Source of the DNA: Galeruca laticollis
Lineage: Eukaryota > Arthropoda > Insecta > Coleoptera > Chrysomelidae
Length of the DNA stretch: 64,000 bases
Direction: 5' to 3'
Assembly (NCBI GenBank): GCA_963921935.1
Contig: OY998176.1
Span: 83,802,960 to 83,866,959 of the forward strand
Under the pieces are notes generated by a model. It saw only the letters and a program-made list of their open reading frames with translations, did not search any database and was not told the origin of the DNA. Below, one piece after another: positions 10,064-19,994 of the stretch. Position numbers and translations under genes: made by a program. Numbering within the stretch: the first letter of the stretch is position 1; each line of letters begins with the position of its first letter.

Positions 10064-10285
10064 TCACTCAAATCGTATTTTTTCCGGCTGTCTTTTTTCT
10101 ATTGCCTTTTGTAAAAAGTCTGTATAAATTAATGCAAATACATCACTTTCAAGCCATGCCACAGCTTCGCGCCAAACATAGCACACGGCAAATTTAGTAC
10201 TTAAGTTAAGGAAGGTCTCTTTGTGGACCTTCAACTTAGTCTTGTAGTAATTTGCACTTGCATTCAGTCTTGGAACCAATAACAC
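10064..10285 (-). pseudogene. Fragment resembling an unclassified insect transposase
   Basis: A 73-residue frame with KLKVHKETFLNLSTKFAVCYVWREA. Its spacing of VH-x-TF...CYVW-x-E resembles a motif I associate with multicopy DDE-type proteins of insect genomes, where the text reads like VHNFTIY...YVWHE. No start, no partner domains and no termini are visible. The assignment rests on pattern memory only and is weak. Confidence 0.3.
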
Positions 10286-10318
10286 AGCCTATAGATCTAT
10301 TTATTTTGCTCATGTTTC

Positions 10319-10345
10319 CAGGGCCGTTCCTAGGGTGGTGGCGTC
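10319..10345. repeat. Isolated hAT-type terminal repeat
   Basis: CAGGGCCGTTCC is the same 12-base end as that of the complete hAT element at 48148. No matching inverse end is found nearby, so this is a solo terminus or the edge of a deleted element. Confidence 0.4.
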
Positions 10346-10835
10346 TGCATACAGGATTTTTTGTACGGACCTAATGTTATGATTTTAAGATCAAGATACT
10401 TCATTCCAACACCGTAACCTTTTTTTATGATTTGTTTAATACAATCAATACAAAAAAACAGAAATAAAACGATAGAAGTTTAAAAAACTTTTATTTTCAA
10501 TATCGCTAATATCACATACAAGAAAGAAGGAAACACTGAATTCGCAATGTTACAGAAAACAATCACAGAAACGAGATCCTCTCACAATGTAAAAAATGTG
10601 AAATATACATATAAATGAAAAATAATTAAATAACAAGTGTTACAAGATATAAAAATAAAAAATCCACCATTTTATCAGTATTATTTATGTAGAGATACTG
10701 TGGTAGTTGTTTTAATTTGTGTATTATAAAATAACTGTACCTAATTAATTTAATAATAGTTATTAGTGATTTTGAAAAGGTGGAAATAAAGCAAATTGGA
10801 TAAAAATATACAACAAATAAAACACAAGATTTCCA

Positions 10836-12610
10836 CTACTCCACTACAAAATCATCACTATCTTCATCGTAACTGTCAAAATTGATAATAAGTGAAGGCA
10901 CATCCTGTCTATTAACTACTACTTCTCTATCCCACCCATCTTGTATAATTTTTTCAGTGTGCTGTACTGTATTTGACCAAATATCAGGAGTCACTTTTTC
11001 TAAAGACTTTTTCCATACACCTTTTGCTTGTTCTGTTGAAGAACCATCAATTTCCACATGCTCTCTATAAAAATTTTTAACTATGCCCCAAATATGTTCA
11101 ATTGGATTGAACATACAGTGGTAAGGGGGAAGTCGAAACACTTTTTGAACCATGTTTTCAGATAATATGTCAGCTTAATCACTGTTGGTGGTTTATTCCT
11201 ACAAAAATGCATATATTTGAACTAAATAAGTTATCTAAGTATTACCAAAATATATTGAAAAATGTTTATATCAACTTACCGTTGTACTAAATTCAATAAT
11301 TGGGTTTTGAGGAAAGTATTGTCAGAAGGAATATCATTTTGTACCAACCAGTTCTGTATATCAGCCTTTTTGGTAGCTGTTGTTGGTACTTTATTGATCA
11401 CTGTACTGTGATAACTTGCATTATCCATTACAATTGGATCAGGTTCTTCCAAGTTCACTAAAAGCTGGTATTCAAACCAATGCAACAAAATTTCTAGGTT
11501 CATTTCCCCGTGGTAATCACCATCTTGTTTTTTGGAAGAAAAAACCAGCCCTACTCCAGGAAAAAATCCAGAAGAGGAACCAGCATGCAATACTATATAC
11601 CTACAATAAGGAAATAACAAATTACTACTAGGTTTCCTAGATAGTATGCATAGCTCAAAACGATTATTAATAATTATATAGAGTTAAATAAAATAGTGTG
11701 ACTAGTGAATATTTAAAAAGGTCTTAAAATGGCAGGAATGTTAGTACATCATAAATTAATTGCTAAATTTTATTATTCAATTACCTTGGACCACCAATTT
11801 TGGTTTTTTTGCGCTTCTATGATTAGAATCTTGCCAAGAACGTCCAACAGGACCGTCTTTAAATATCCAGGTCTCATCCAAAAACACAAATTGATATAAA
11901 CCTTCCCTTTTTATATGATACATCCATGTAGAAAATGTACACGTTTTAATGCAATATGTGGCAACTCCATTAAACCACGACGAGGATAATCTTTTTGGTA
12001 TTTGCATCCAATATATTCCTCTATCTTCCAGAATGATGTTAAACAACCATTAAAGAGTTCACGCTCCTGGAGTTTGTCTCTTAAAGTTGTCAAGGTTATA
12101 TGTTTCTCTGAAGAAATATTGTGTTAGGTAATTGTGAATAAAATAAAACAGTAAATTCAATATACTCACTGTTTCAATAGATTTCGTATATAACATTTCG
12201 GAAAGCATTTTGATCAAAGTTACCAATTTCAACAGTAGGTTTTATGCGTTGTCTCTTCGTAGGCGGGCTTTTAGGCTGTTCACCTCTATTATGCTTGGTT
12301 GCAATACGGTTAACAGTGGTAACGCTAAGTTGTAAAGCAACTCTCTACAATATAATTACTTCAATTTATGAAAGAATAATATATTATCAAGTTTAATTAA
12401 CCTAACCTAACATTGAAAACATTTAATCATTTACATTTAAATATGTAACAATAATATTAATAATGATGAATACAAATAGCGAATACTATCACTTACGTCT
12501 CTCACAGCAGTAAGCGGGAGAAGCGGGCCCCCATTTCGGCATTCTCGTTCAAAATAGCTCAACAAAGATGTTACCATCTCTTGACATTTTCTGTTCAGCT
12601 GCTTCGGCAT
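10836..12610 (-). pseudogene. Intron-containing DDE_3 (Tc1/mariner-like) transposase, several frameshifts
   Basis: Exons read from 12610 downward. Exon 1 is MPKQLNRKCQEMVTS...LTAVRD, ended by GTAAGT. After TTGTAG comes exon 2, a helix-turn-helix (RVALQLSVTTVNRIATKH) to about 12172. After TTCTTCAG comes the next exon with ITLTTLRDKLQERELFNG, PRRGLMELPHIALKR and the first catalytic Asp in FVFLDETWIFKDG. Then RYIVLHAGSSSGFFPG and the second Asp in PIVMDNASYHS, ended by GTAAGT at about 11278. The last part, after a TTTTTGTAG acceptor, holds LPPYHCMFNPIEHIW with the Glu. A TGA near the end of exon 2, a frame change near 11940 and a missing base near 11170 break it. The whole is a decayed transposase of the IS630-Tc1 class. 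Introns in such a gene are unusual and rest on consensus sites only. Confidence 0.7.
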
Positions 12611-12907
12611 ATTATTAACCACACACTGCAGATTTGCCTAAATAATTAGTTATGAAAATAACTGTTTTTTTAATCTTAAAGAAGCAATGAATGTCAATAA
12701 ACTTCAAAACAAACTGGGGAATTTTACCAGATGATTTGACAACGTTTGAAGTTTTGCCAACCCGTTAGCTATTGCCCTGGCTGTTGAGGATAAATTGTAT
12801 TCACGGTTGGTAAATAAATATTTATTCTGATACGCAGGAAAGTAACTAAAAATGACATCATCGTCTTTTTATCGTAAATAAGCTATCAAATGTATTATGG
12901 TGCTATA
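12611..12907. other. No feature recognised
   Basis: AT-rich, upstream of the minus-strand DDE_3 pseudogene. Nothing further can be supported. Confidence 0.25.
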
Positions 12908-12932
12908 CCCTGTTTTTAAACTGGGAGGACTG
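12908..12932 (+). repeat. Candidate left terminal repeat of the plus-strand DDE_3 element
   Basis: Starts CCCTGTTTTTAAACTGGG directly after TA, the duplication used by Tc1/mariner-type elements. A similar inverted end (ACAGGGTA preceded by GTCCTCCTAGTATG) occurs at about 20836-20865. It stands 200 bp upstream of a decayed DDE_3 gene on the same strand. Confidence 0.4.
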
Positions 12933-13108
12933 ATTTGAATTTAAGTTGGTAATTCTGTAGATTCCTGATTAGTTAAAATGCAAGCCAGTTTACACAGCAC
13001 TTTTGACATACATTATGATTGACAGTTATATAAATTGTAAACAAATAGTGTCCATTTTATTCTTTCTTGCGTTCATGTTATCGTTTTATTAAGATATAAA
13101 AACAGTTC

Positions 13109-14580
13109 TTGTCAGGACTAATTTGAAAATGGACTCAGATAATATTGCTAGTACTAGCTGACATTATAAATTTGTATAAACAAATATCAGATTATGAACC
13201 AGAGACAAAGGTGAATGTCATTGTGTTTAGAATTGTAAAAACGTTGCGTAAGTTATCAAAAATAGCATTTTTGTGTGAAAATAATGTATACAAATATTAT
13301 TTTGGAGAAGTTGCTAGATCGACTGTGTTTCGAATTATTGAAGAATATAGAAACACTGGAATGATTGTGTCTTCTAGCCATCGTGGAGGTCGTCCAGGAA
13401 TTGTTGAAACCTTCGACGATACAACAAACAATATAATTCGAAGCATTGTTTATTTTTTAAAAATGAAATACCAACTTTGAATAAAATTTTAACTGAAATA
13501 AGAAAATGCCCAGATTTACCACAAATTTCTCGTTCATCATTACATAAAGTTATGAAAGAAAGGAATTTTAAGTAATCCAAAAATTATACTAATTTTTATA
13601 TAAATTGAAAGCTCCTTTATTTATTTTATGGATTGTACTCTGCAATTGACATATTCTTCACAAAGATTTCAAATCGTTGACCTTATCATGAACCTGAGCT
13701 CATATATTAGTAACACGGGTTCAAGTGAAAGTGATATCCGAAGGAGAATTGGACTAGATAAAGGTGCAATGAGTCGACTACACAAGATTTGGAAAGATAG
13801 ATCTATTACTAAAAACACTAAAATGAAACTAGTTCAATCGTTGATTTTTTCCATCTTCCGATATGGAGCTGAAACGTGGACAATTAAAGAAGCAGACAGA
13901 AAAATAATTGTTGCCTTCGAGATGTGGTGCTGGAGACACATGCTCAGAATTCCGTGTATGGCGCACAGAACGAACGAGTCAATCCTTAGATAACTGAACA
14001 TCCGCAATAGACTCTCTTCAGACTGCCTGGCGAACCTATTGAGATTTTTTGGACACATCGTGCGAAGAGATGAAAACAACCTGGAGAGGCTGATAGTGTC
14101 GGGAAACACAGAAGGGCGAAGGTCCAGAGGACGCTCACCAATCAGATACACTGATCAGATCCAAAAGGCCACCGGTAGTTCGTTCTGCGGCTCTGTAAAT
14201 ATAGCTCGGGATCGAAGTCAATGGAGAGAAATAACGTCCCAAGCTGTCAGTGATCACGAATCTCAGTAATGAGAGAACGACGATAGAAGAACTAAAAAAA
14301 TATTTTTTTTAGATACTTGAAAAGAAATAGAAAGAATATTTTAATTGAACGGAATGATATTGTAAGATGGAGAAGAAATTACTTAAGATCAATCAAACAG
14401 TATAGGCGAGAACAGAGACCCATTTATTAACTTAATGAAACCTGGATAAATGAAGGTCATACAAATTCCAAAATATGGATAGATGCATCTATTCGAGATA
14501 AAAGAGATGCTTTTCTTAAAGGATTGTCTACAGGTTTGAAAAATCCATCTGGAAGAGGCAAACATTTAATAATCCTTCAT
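13109..14580 (+). pseudogene. DDE_3 transposase pseudogene with an intron filled by an RTE LINE fragment
   Basis: The 5' part (13145-13571) encodes a helix-turn-helix protein: RSTVFRIIEEYRNTG, SSHRGGRPG, then after a one-base loss near 13455 NEIPTLNKILTEIRKC and SSLHKVMKERNFK. A GTAATC donor stands at 13572 and a TTTTTTTTAG acceptor at 14303-14312. Joining them restores the phase of a family-typical stretch, NFK-YLKRNRKNILIE. The second exon has WRRNYLRSIKQYRR and then a stop inside the catalytic box (IYxLNETW, where the family has YLDETW), so the first catalytic Asp is replaced by Asn. It ends at GRGKHLIILHA, about 14580, where BEL/Pao sequence begins. It is a relative of the minus-strand pseudogene at 10.8-12.6 kb. 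Confidence 0.7.
13590..14285 (+). pseudogene. RTE-type LINE C-terminal fragment
   Basis: From 13628 the frame reads ISNTGSSESDIRRRIGLD, HKIWKDRSITKNTK, SIFRYGAETWTI and FEMWCWRHMLRIPCMAHRTN. After a TAA at 13991-13993 it continues in the same frame with LNIRNRLSSDCL, LLRFFGHIVRRDENNLERLI and GRRSRGRSPIRYTDQI. This is the region after the RT domain in the endonuclease-reverse-transcriptase LINEs common in insects. The stop replaces a Gln codon (CAA to TAA). The fragment has lost the endonuclease and the catalytic RT core, so it is a 5'-truncated dead copy. It lies within the predicted intron of the DDE_3 pseudogene. Confidence 0.75.
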
Positions 14581-15210
14581 GCGGTCGATCTATGATCCTA
14601 TCGGCTTTCATGGGAATTTCAAGATTGAAGGAACGATTTTATTACAATCCACCTGGAAGCCTGGTGTGGAATGGAATGAGCCAATATCTGATTCTGTCTT
14701 TAAAGAATGGAAGAAATGGATTGCCAACCTCAAGAGCATCATGAATTTGAAAGTTCTCGCTGAAGATCTCCAACTCCATGTTTTCGTAGACGCCAGCGAG
14801 TAAGCCTATAGCGCAGTTTGTTATCTCCGACCTGTTTTTGGTGAAGCCATCACTACTTCTTTCATGGCTTCAAAAGTACAGGTAGCACCACAGAAGAAAC
14901 TAAGTATTCCCCGACTGAAATTATCAGCAGCAGTACTTGGTACTCGTATAGGTACAACAATTAGCGAGGAGCTACGCGTTAAGTTTAATTCGTGGATTTT
15001 ATGGAGTGACTCGCAGACAGTGTTGAAATTGATTCGTTCTTTGAGCCTTCGTTATCGTGAGTGGGTAGCCAATCGGATTGAAGAAGTGCAAGAAAGTACT
15101 TTTCCCTCCAAATGGAAGTGGATTCCAACAGCACTCAATGTAGCCGATGACAGGACAAGACTGAAGACGAAATAGGGCTGACTAAGAACTCCCTTTGGTT
15201 ATGTGGACCG
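14581..15210 (+). pseudogene. BEL/Pao retrotransposon fragment, end of RT to RNase H region
   Basis: The frame from 14579 reads MRSIYDPIGFHGNFKIEG and WKPGVEWNEPI, then LHVFVDASE. A TAA (14801-14803) interrupts it, and the same frame goes on with AYSAVCYLRP, APQKKLSIPRLKLSAAVLGTR, WSDSQTVLKLI, REWVANRIEEVQEST and ALNVADDRTR. These are the marks of Pao-type RT/RNase H connection sequences (SIYDPLG, DASE, PRLEL, WSDS, NVADDxTR). After 15175 the next codons (LTKNSLWLCGPLFL) look like the start of the spacer to integrase, then the similarity fades. No long terminal repeat is visible. It is joined directly to the DDE_3 pseudogene on the left. Confidence 0.8.
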
Positions 15211-16116
15211 TTGTTTCTCCTTAAGGAAGTCGAAAGGAAAAGAAATTATAATGAAAAGACCCGTGGCTACGGTGTGTCCAATCGGTTTGGAGATGGATTT
15301 CTTCCCAAATGGATTTGGAGAAGAAATGGGGGCCGGTATGTTGCAAAGGACATCTGTCACGGAGAACGGATTCAGCTTTTTTCACTGTCAACAATATAAT
15401 TTTGATTTAGTAGTATTTGTCTCTGGCAGTTGGTATCTGTCCGCTGTCAGAGCTAGTTTTTGTATCGTCTGAGAATAGAGGTCGGAGTGTGTCATGCCAT
15501 GCGATCTTTTATAGCCACTGCTAAACTGCATTTTTAACACTATCTATTCGCTTGGAAGGTTACTAACGACATCAAAATGTCAGGAGTAAAACAATAACAA
15601 ATGGATCAGTATATTAGAGACTTTGACCGAGTTTTATTGTATTTGTCATTTTTTAAAGACAAATAATTTTTTTTATTGATGCCGCATATTACCTTTTTAA
15701 AGCACCCGTCAGCGTGTTTAAATCGAACTTTCAAACACGCGCGTTTTTTAAGTCCCCATGGTAACAACAAGAACTAGAGAAACGTAAGTATCAATGACAA
15801 CTTTTTTTATTAATTTTTAAATTGTATATTATCATTGGGAACCAATGTCTTATTTGGTTTTTTCTGCAAAATGTATTTATATATTCATATATACATTGTT
15901 TCTCTTTAAATATAAATAAAGAAACTTTTTGAATATTGATCTGACAGCCCGTAACGTCAACTAAAAATAAATACTATTTGACGTTCACGAAACTTGGCTG
16001 GGCATCGAGGATGGACTTCCATTTTTTTGTAGTAATAATATAATAATAATATTTTATCTGATGGCATGTCATAATGACAACGTTATGTCACTCAATTTTG
16101 ATGACATAAGGAAGCT
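15211..16116. other. No feature recognised
   Basis: Two overlapping plus-strand frames (15203-15472 and 15211-15399) are open but show no family I recognise. They may be a diverged continuation of the Pao fragment. The rest is AT-rich without structure. Confidence 0.25.
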
Positions 16117-16203
16117 CATTATGGGACTAAGTACCATAATGAATTCATTATGGGACTAAGTACCATAATGAATTCATTATGGTACTAAGTACCATAATGA
16201 AAT
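16117..16203. repeat. 29-bp tandem repeat of palindromic units, three copies
   Basis: Units start at 16117, 16146 and 16175 with CATTATGGGACTAAGTACC or CATTATGGTACTAAGTACC. Each unit is an imperfect palindrome (CATTATGG...CCATAATG). The array lies just outside a Crypton-like recombinase fragment. It could be a recombination site cluster or simply a short tandem duplication. Confidence 0.6.
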
Positions 16204-16270
16204 TCTATAAGGAAAACATGTAATGGTTTGATCAAAAAAGTTTATTCAAAATGCATAACTATGTACAAAA

Positions 16271-16495
16271 CTATTTATTATAAATGGTAAAAGAACAATT
16301 ACTACAATTTGTAATATTAATTCCAATGGATTCTACAGTTTTTACATCAGTTGTTGATGATTGTTGGCAAACTTGTAATCCTGTTTGGTTGTTGGCACCA
16401 AAAATTGCTTCTGATATTTTTTTCTTTTGCTCTTTCGAATTTTCGATGTAACCTTCAGCGACAGTATTGCTTTTCCATCCGCCATGGCGTTTCAC
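16271..16495 (-). pseudogene. C-terminus of a Crypton-like tyrosine recombinase
   Basis: Begins MKRHGGWKSNTVAEGYIENS, followed by KEQKKKISEAIF. The H-G-G-W-K-S...Y pattern is the last part of the tyrosine-recombinase fold, in which His/Trp precede the nucleophilic Tyr (in AEGY). The same wording ends Crypton-type recombinases in animals. The 3' part reads GINITNCSNCSFTIYN. The upstream catalytic Arg region is absent because the PLE fragment begins right at 16496. Only about 74 residues are left, so it is a remnant. Confidence 0.55.
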
Positions 16496-16585
16496 AGTAC
16501 ATCATTAACTCTTTGAATTTTTAAATCAAGAAAATAGCTCAATCAATTTTCTTGATTTAAAAATTCAAAGAGTTAATGATGTACT
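16496..16585. repeat. Perfect 40-bp inverted duplication at the 5' junction of a PLE
   Basis: Bases 16496-16535 are the exact reverse complement of 16546-16585, around a 10-base loop. The right arm is PLE coding sequence (FLDLKIQRVNDVL), the left arm is its inverted copy. Such short inverted 5' copies are known at Penelope insertions and arise during target-primed synthesis. Confidence 0.85.
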
Positions 16586-17351
16586 TGATTATTCAATTTA
16601 CCGAAAACCAACACAGACTGATGTGACAATTCCATTCATTTCTAACCACCCTGTCTCACACAGACTAGCAGCATATAATTCAATGATACATAGAGCTTTT
16701 TCAGTTCCTATGAACAAATGTAATTTTGATAGAGAGATTAATACAATTAGACAAATAGCAACATCTAACGGTTATCCATTAGATATGATAAATAGACTAA
16801 TTAGTAAAAAAGAGAAAAAAGTGGCATTACAACTAATATATCCTAAACAAGCTGATGAAATTAAAACTTATAAAACCATCACATATGCAGGAAATATTTC
16901 TAATAATATTTCAAAGACAATATCTTCAGCAACGAATGCAACAATTTCTTTTAAAACAGAAAGTAACGTTAGTACAAAATTGTTAAATGTAAAAACAAAA
17001 ATACCACTATTAAAGAAGTCAGGTATATATAAACTCAAATGTCCAGAATGTAATGCTGTCTATTTGGGTCAGACCCTTAGGAATTTTGAAATACGATACA
17101 GTGAGCACTTACGAGCTTACAGATTAAAACAACCAGATAAATCTCACTACGCAAAACATCTACTTGACACCAATCATTCATTGACACCTAACACAGAACT
17201 AGAAGTGCTGCATATTTGTGAAAAGAAACAAGAACTGGATTTCCTTGAAGAACTGGAAATTAGAAGACATTTAAGAAACCCACAATATGAAGTTGTCAAT
17301 GAACAGTTAAATCTAGGGAATTCTCCACTAATAAACTGTCTTCTTAAGTGA
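16546..17351 (+). pseudogene. Penelope-like element (family 1): end of RT and GIY-YIG endonuclease
   Basis: The frame is open from the junction at 16546. It starts in the last RT motif region (FLDLKI, then DYSIYRKPTQTDVTIPFIS and SNHPVSHRLAAYNSMIHRAF). A linker follows, and then the C-terminal endonuclease: SGIYKLKCPECNAVYLGQT is the GIY...YLG core with a CxxC pair, followed by FEIRYSEHLRAYR and SHYAKHLLDTNH, and ending in EELEIRRHLRNPQYEVVNE. The frame closes at 17349-17351 without internal stops. Because the RT core is missing, this is a 5'-truncated copy. GIY-YIG is the target-nicking domain of PLEs. The tail continues to about 17741 with a hammerhead-like motif. The closest copy in the window is 9011-9590. 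Confidence 0.85.
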
Positions 17352-17593
17352 TAATTGTAAAGATCAGCAGATATAGTTTTCCTGGTTTTCTATATCATTG
17401 CACAGTTATACTGATCTTAATTGGAAAAATGATATCCAGGATATCACCATAGGGCTAATAATATCTAAGCTTCAATATTTGTAATATCACATCTTCTTCT
17501 TTTTTCTATAAACATATATTAAGCCAATCACAAGTTAGGTTACTTCTTGGTTTAGCCAAAAATATAACTACTAAACATCAGGTAGGCATAAAA

Positions 17594-17670
17594 TGAAATG
17601 TAACTTCTGTCATTCTGACGATGATATTGATTTATCGAAACAATTGTCAATTTTTTAGAATTTTCAATAA
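17594..17670 (+). ncRNA. Hammerhead-ribozyme-like motif in PLE family 1, copy B
   Basis: CTGACGA (17615-17621), a 4-bp stem GATA/TATC, CGAAA (17636-17640), ACAATTGT and GTC with the predicted cut after 17648. The arrangement is the same as in copy A, including the extra U before stem II. Stem II is better here (four pairs). Confidence 0.5.
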
Positions 17671-17741
17671 CTTGTATTATATTGTGGAATTAACTAGAGA
17701 CCTTGAGTTTCATTTAAAAACACTAATACAAGGTATATGTC

Positions 17742-18176
17742 CTATCACTCTAGTTCTGATTCAGACGAGAGTCCCTAATTAAATCGTAACATTGGAAAAA
17801 TTCTGTATGTAGCACGATTTTAAAAAAATATTTTTTTCAGTATAAAACATTAATTAACTAACCTTGAAAACCAAAAATTTCTCCGCGGAAACACATATTA
17901 ACAGTAAAAATTCAATATGAAAAGTGTGAAAATTCTAATATTTACGTCAAATTTTTTAACAACGTTGCCAAAGTTGACAATAGAAAAATTAAAAAAGAAG
18001 AATATATAACTACTGCTTCTTATTTCAAAGGCTGACAAAATTATTCAGCTCAAACCTATTAACTAATCTAGGTGTAAATGAGTAAATGATCTAACCTTAA
18101 TGGCTGAAACAGTAAACATATGTTCTAAAAATCGCTCTCCGACACCTAACACATATCAATGAATAACCTATACACG
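17742..18176. other. No feature recognised
   Basis: AT-rich. Nothing beyond scattered short frames. Confidence 0.25.
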
Positions 18177-18390
18177 TATGTGGTATACCTATTTAAGCCC
18201 GTATTACTGAATAATGTGTAGGGTCAACGTTTCGCAATTCGTGCGCGCCAGAATTGCGAAACGTCGACCCGGCGCTTTTCTTTGCAAACTATTGATAGCT
18301 GTTCATAAAAAAAATGTTTTTCAAATTGTGCATATATTCCTAATAACTTATGTGGTATACTTATTTAAGCCCGTATTACAGAATAATGTG
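18177..18390. repeat. 42-bp direct repeat flanking a CpG-rich palindrome
   Basis: A 42-base segment beginning TATGTGGTATAC occurs at 18177-18218 and again, with two differences, at 18349-18390. Between them, ACGTTTCGCAATTC (18227-18240) and its exact inverse (18251-18264) form a 14-bp stem with a CpG-rich loop. The sequence stands out from the AT-rich surroundings. Its nature (MITE, SINE or a local duplication) is not known. Confidence 0.5.
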
Positions 18391-18989
18391 GATTGAAATC
18401 GCGAGCAAAGCGAGCGCGCCGGGTAGACGTTTCTGCAAACTAACTTCATGGAATTCCGAAATAACCATAGATCAAAAAATATCGATGTAACTGCATACAA
18501 ACGAAATCGAGACTTACAATTTTCGTAATTTCATAACTTCATAAATTTTGCAACGTCGCTAATGTCAGTGATTAGCAATTGTCAGTTGAGATTGTTGTCA
18601 AAGCATAACAAAATCATTTTGAAAAAAGCTAGTGTTCAGTCTACAAATATCATATATCTATTAAGAACAAATTAAATATTATACTTCGAGAATATATATG
18701 TATATATACAACAAGAAAATATGAAAAATATCCATTCGAAAAGGGACGAACTCGAAAATGGAAATCATTCTACTGCGCTTGTTAAGTGTTTCCGCAGCAA
18801 AGTTTGTGGTGCTATGTGTTTGTTAGTAAGTGCCTTACATAATTAAAAAAAAATTCGAAATCGGTGTAAGGTAGGTTTTCTCAAATTTTACCGTAACATT
18901 TATCATGTTTTTAAACCTACACCACCAACAAATTGTAAGTATTTAAAGACATCAATTAGAATGTTTTGTGCAAATAATATATTTTTCAG

Positions 18990-19136
18990 ATAAAAAGTCG
19001 GGGAATTATAAATCGGGTAGTACTTCTCCAGAGATTCAAGTGGAATCTATTGCCGAAACTATGAGGTCTGAAGCTGAAGGAATTTCCCTTGACAATAAAG
19101 AATCAAATGATATGGCGAGATTTGCTGTTCCTAGAG
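18990..19136 (+). CDS. Candidate internal exon, possibly of a THAP/P-like transposon gene
   Basis: A 147-bp segment bounded by ATTTTTCAG and GTAATT. It gives KKSGNYKSGSTSPEIQVES, then AETMRSEAEG and SNDMARFAVPR without stops. An upstream GTAAGT at 18935 follows HVFKPTPPTN, and joining the two sites keeps a frame. The next possible pieces (after TTGTGGCAG at about 19275, and after TTAAAAG at about 19412) need a frame change. The THAP-type element at 59 kb has a similar acidic Ser/Thr-rich second exon, which is the only hint of identity. It could also belong to an unknown host gene. Confidence 0.3.
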
Positions 19137-19640
19137 GTAATTTGTTTGTTGAGTTAAATCATAATTTATAATAACCTAAAGTTTGCATATGAAATTTGAC
19201 TTTTAGTATAAAAATACTTAATTTTATAATGTACCTTTATTTAATTTTTTTTCGTGTCAAAACCTTGTGGCAGTGGAACCAGATGAACACTTCACAAAAG
19301 AGATAAATCATCACCACAAATAGATACACTTGATGATCAAGGTGACTAAACTAAATAATTTTAATTAATTTTTATATTTAATCATATCTTAAATTTATTT
19401 TATAATTTAAAAGGTTGATGATAGATGAAATATCTCAATTAAATTTAAAAATCAACACTTCAATTGTAAGCGTTGGCACTCTCTTGAAAACACAAAGAAT
19501 TCCGAGTAACCTGCAAGTAACATCGTTTGAAAATAATGAGGAAACGTTATATGGAAAAATTTCAGTAATTCGACATTCAATGCATATTTTAAAAATCCAA
19601 ATTCAACGTACTCGATCAAATACTGTCCCTAGTAATGCAA
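19137..19640. other. Possible decayed downstream exons, unresolved
   Basis: Short coding-like stretches (VEPDEHFTKE near 19275; MIDEISQLNLKINTSIVSVG from 19418) follow the candidate exon. They are separated by sequence with splice-like ends. No family is recognised. Confidence 0.2.
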
Positions 19641-19940
19641 ACCGTCATTACAGATCATTTCTCAACAATACTACAGATAGTACTGGAAAAGACCAAATGC
19701 CCCAAGGAACGAGGAATAGTAAAATACATAGATGAAACAAAACTTAAAAATACAATCAGACTAAAATCTTGGGATTTCTTATACTTGAATCCAGATTATA
19801 ACTATGCAACAAATACTTTCATTGAAACACTTCAAAAATATATAGACGACTGTACATATACAAAAAAATGTAAAAGGAAAAACAAGAAGGTCGCCCCTTG
19901 GATAACAAATACACTACAAAATACACAATGTATATCGGAA
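19641..19940 (+). pseudogene. Jockey-type LINE fragment, end of endonuclease to linker
   Basis: The frame from 19635 reads VITDHFSTILQIVLEKTK, then RGIVKYIDETKLKN, SWDFLYLNPDYNYATNTFIE, IDDCTYTKKCKRKNKK and APWITNTL. In jockey-type LINEs the SDHF...motif closes the endonuclease, and a W..N/KPWIT stretch leads towards the RT. The RT is absent; the frame ends at 19994. It is similar in outline to the minus-strand pseudogene at 2.5-5.2 kb (ITDHY...RKQWITRGL). Confidence 0.6.
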
Positions 19941-19994
19941 AAAAATCAGTGTTTGGAAAACATTGGAATCCATTATATTGTATCATATGTGTAA

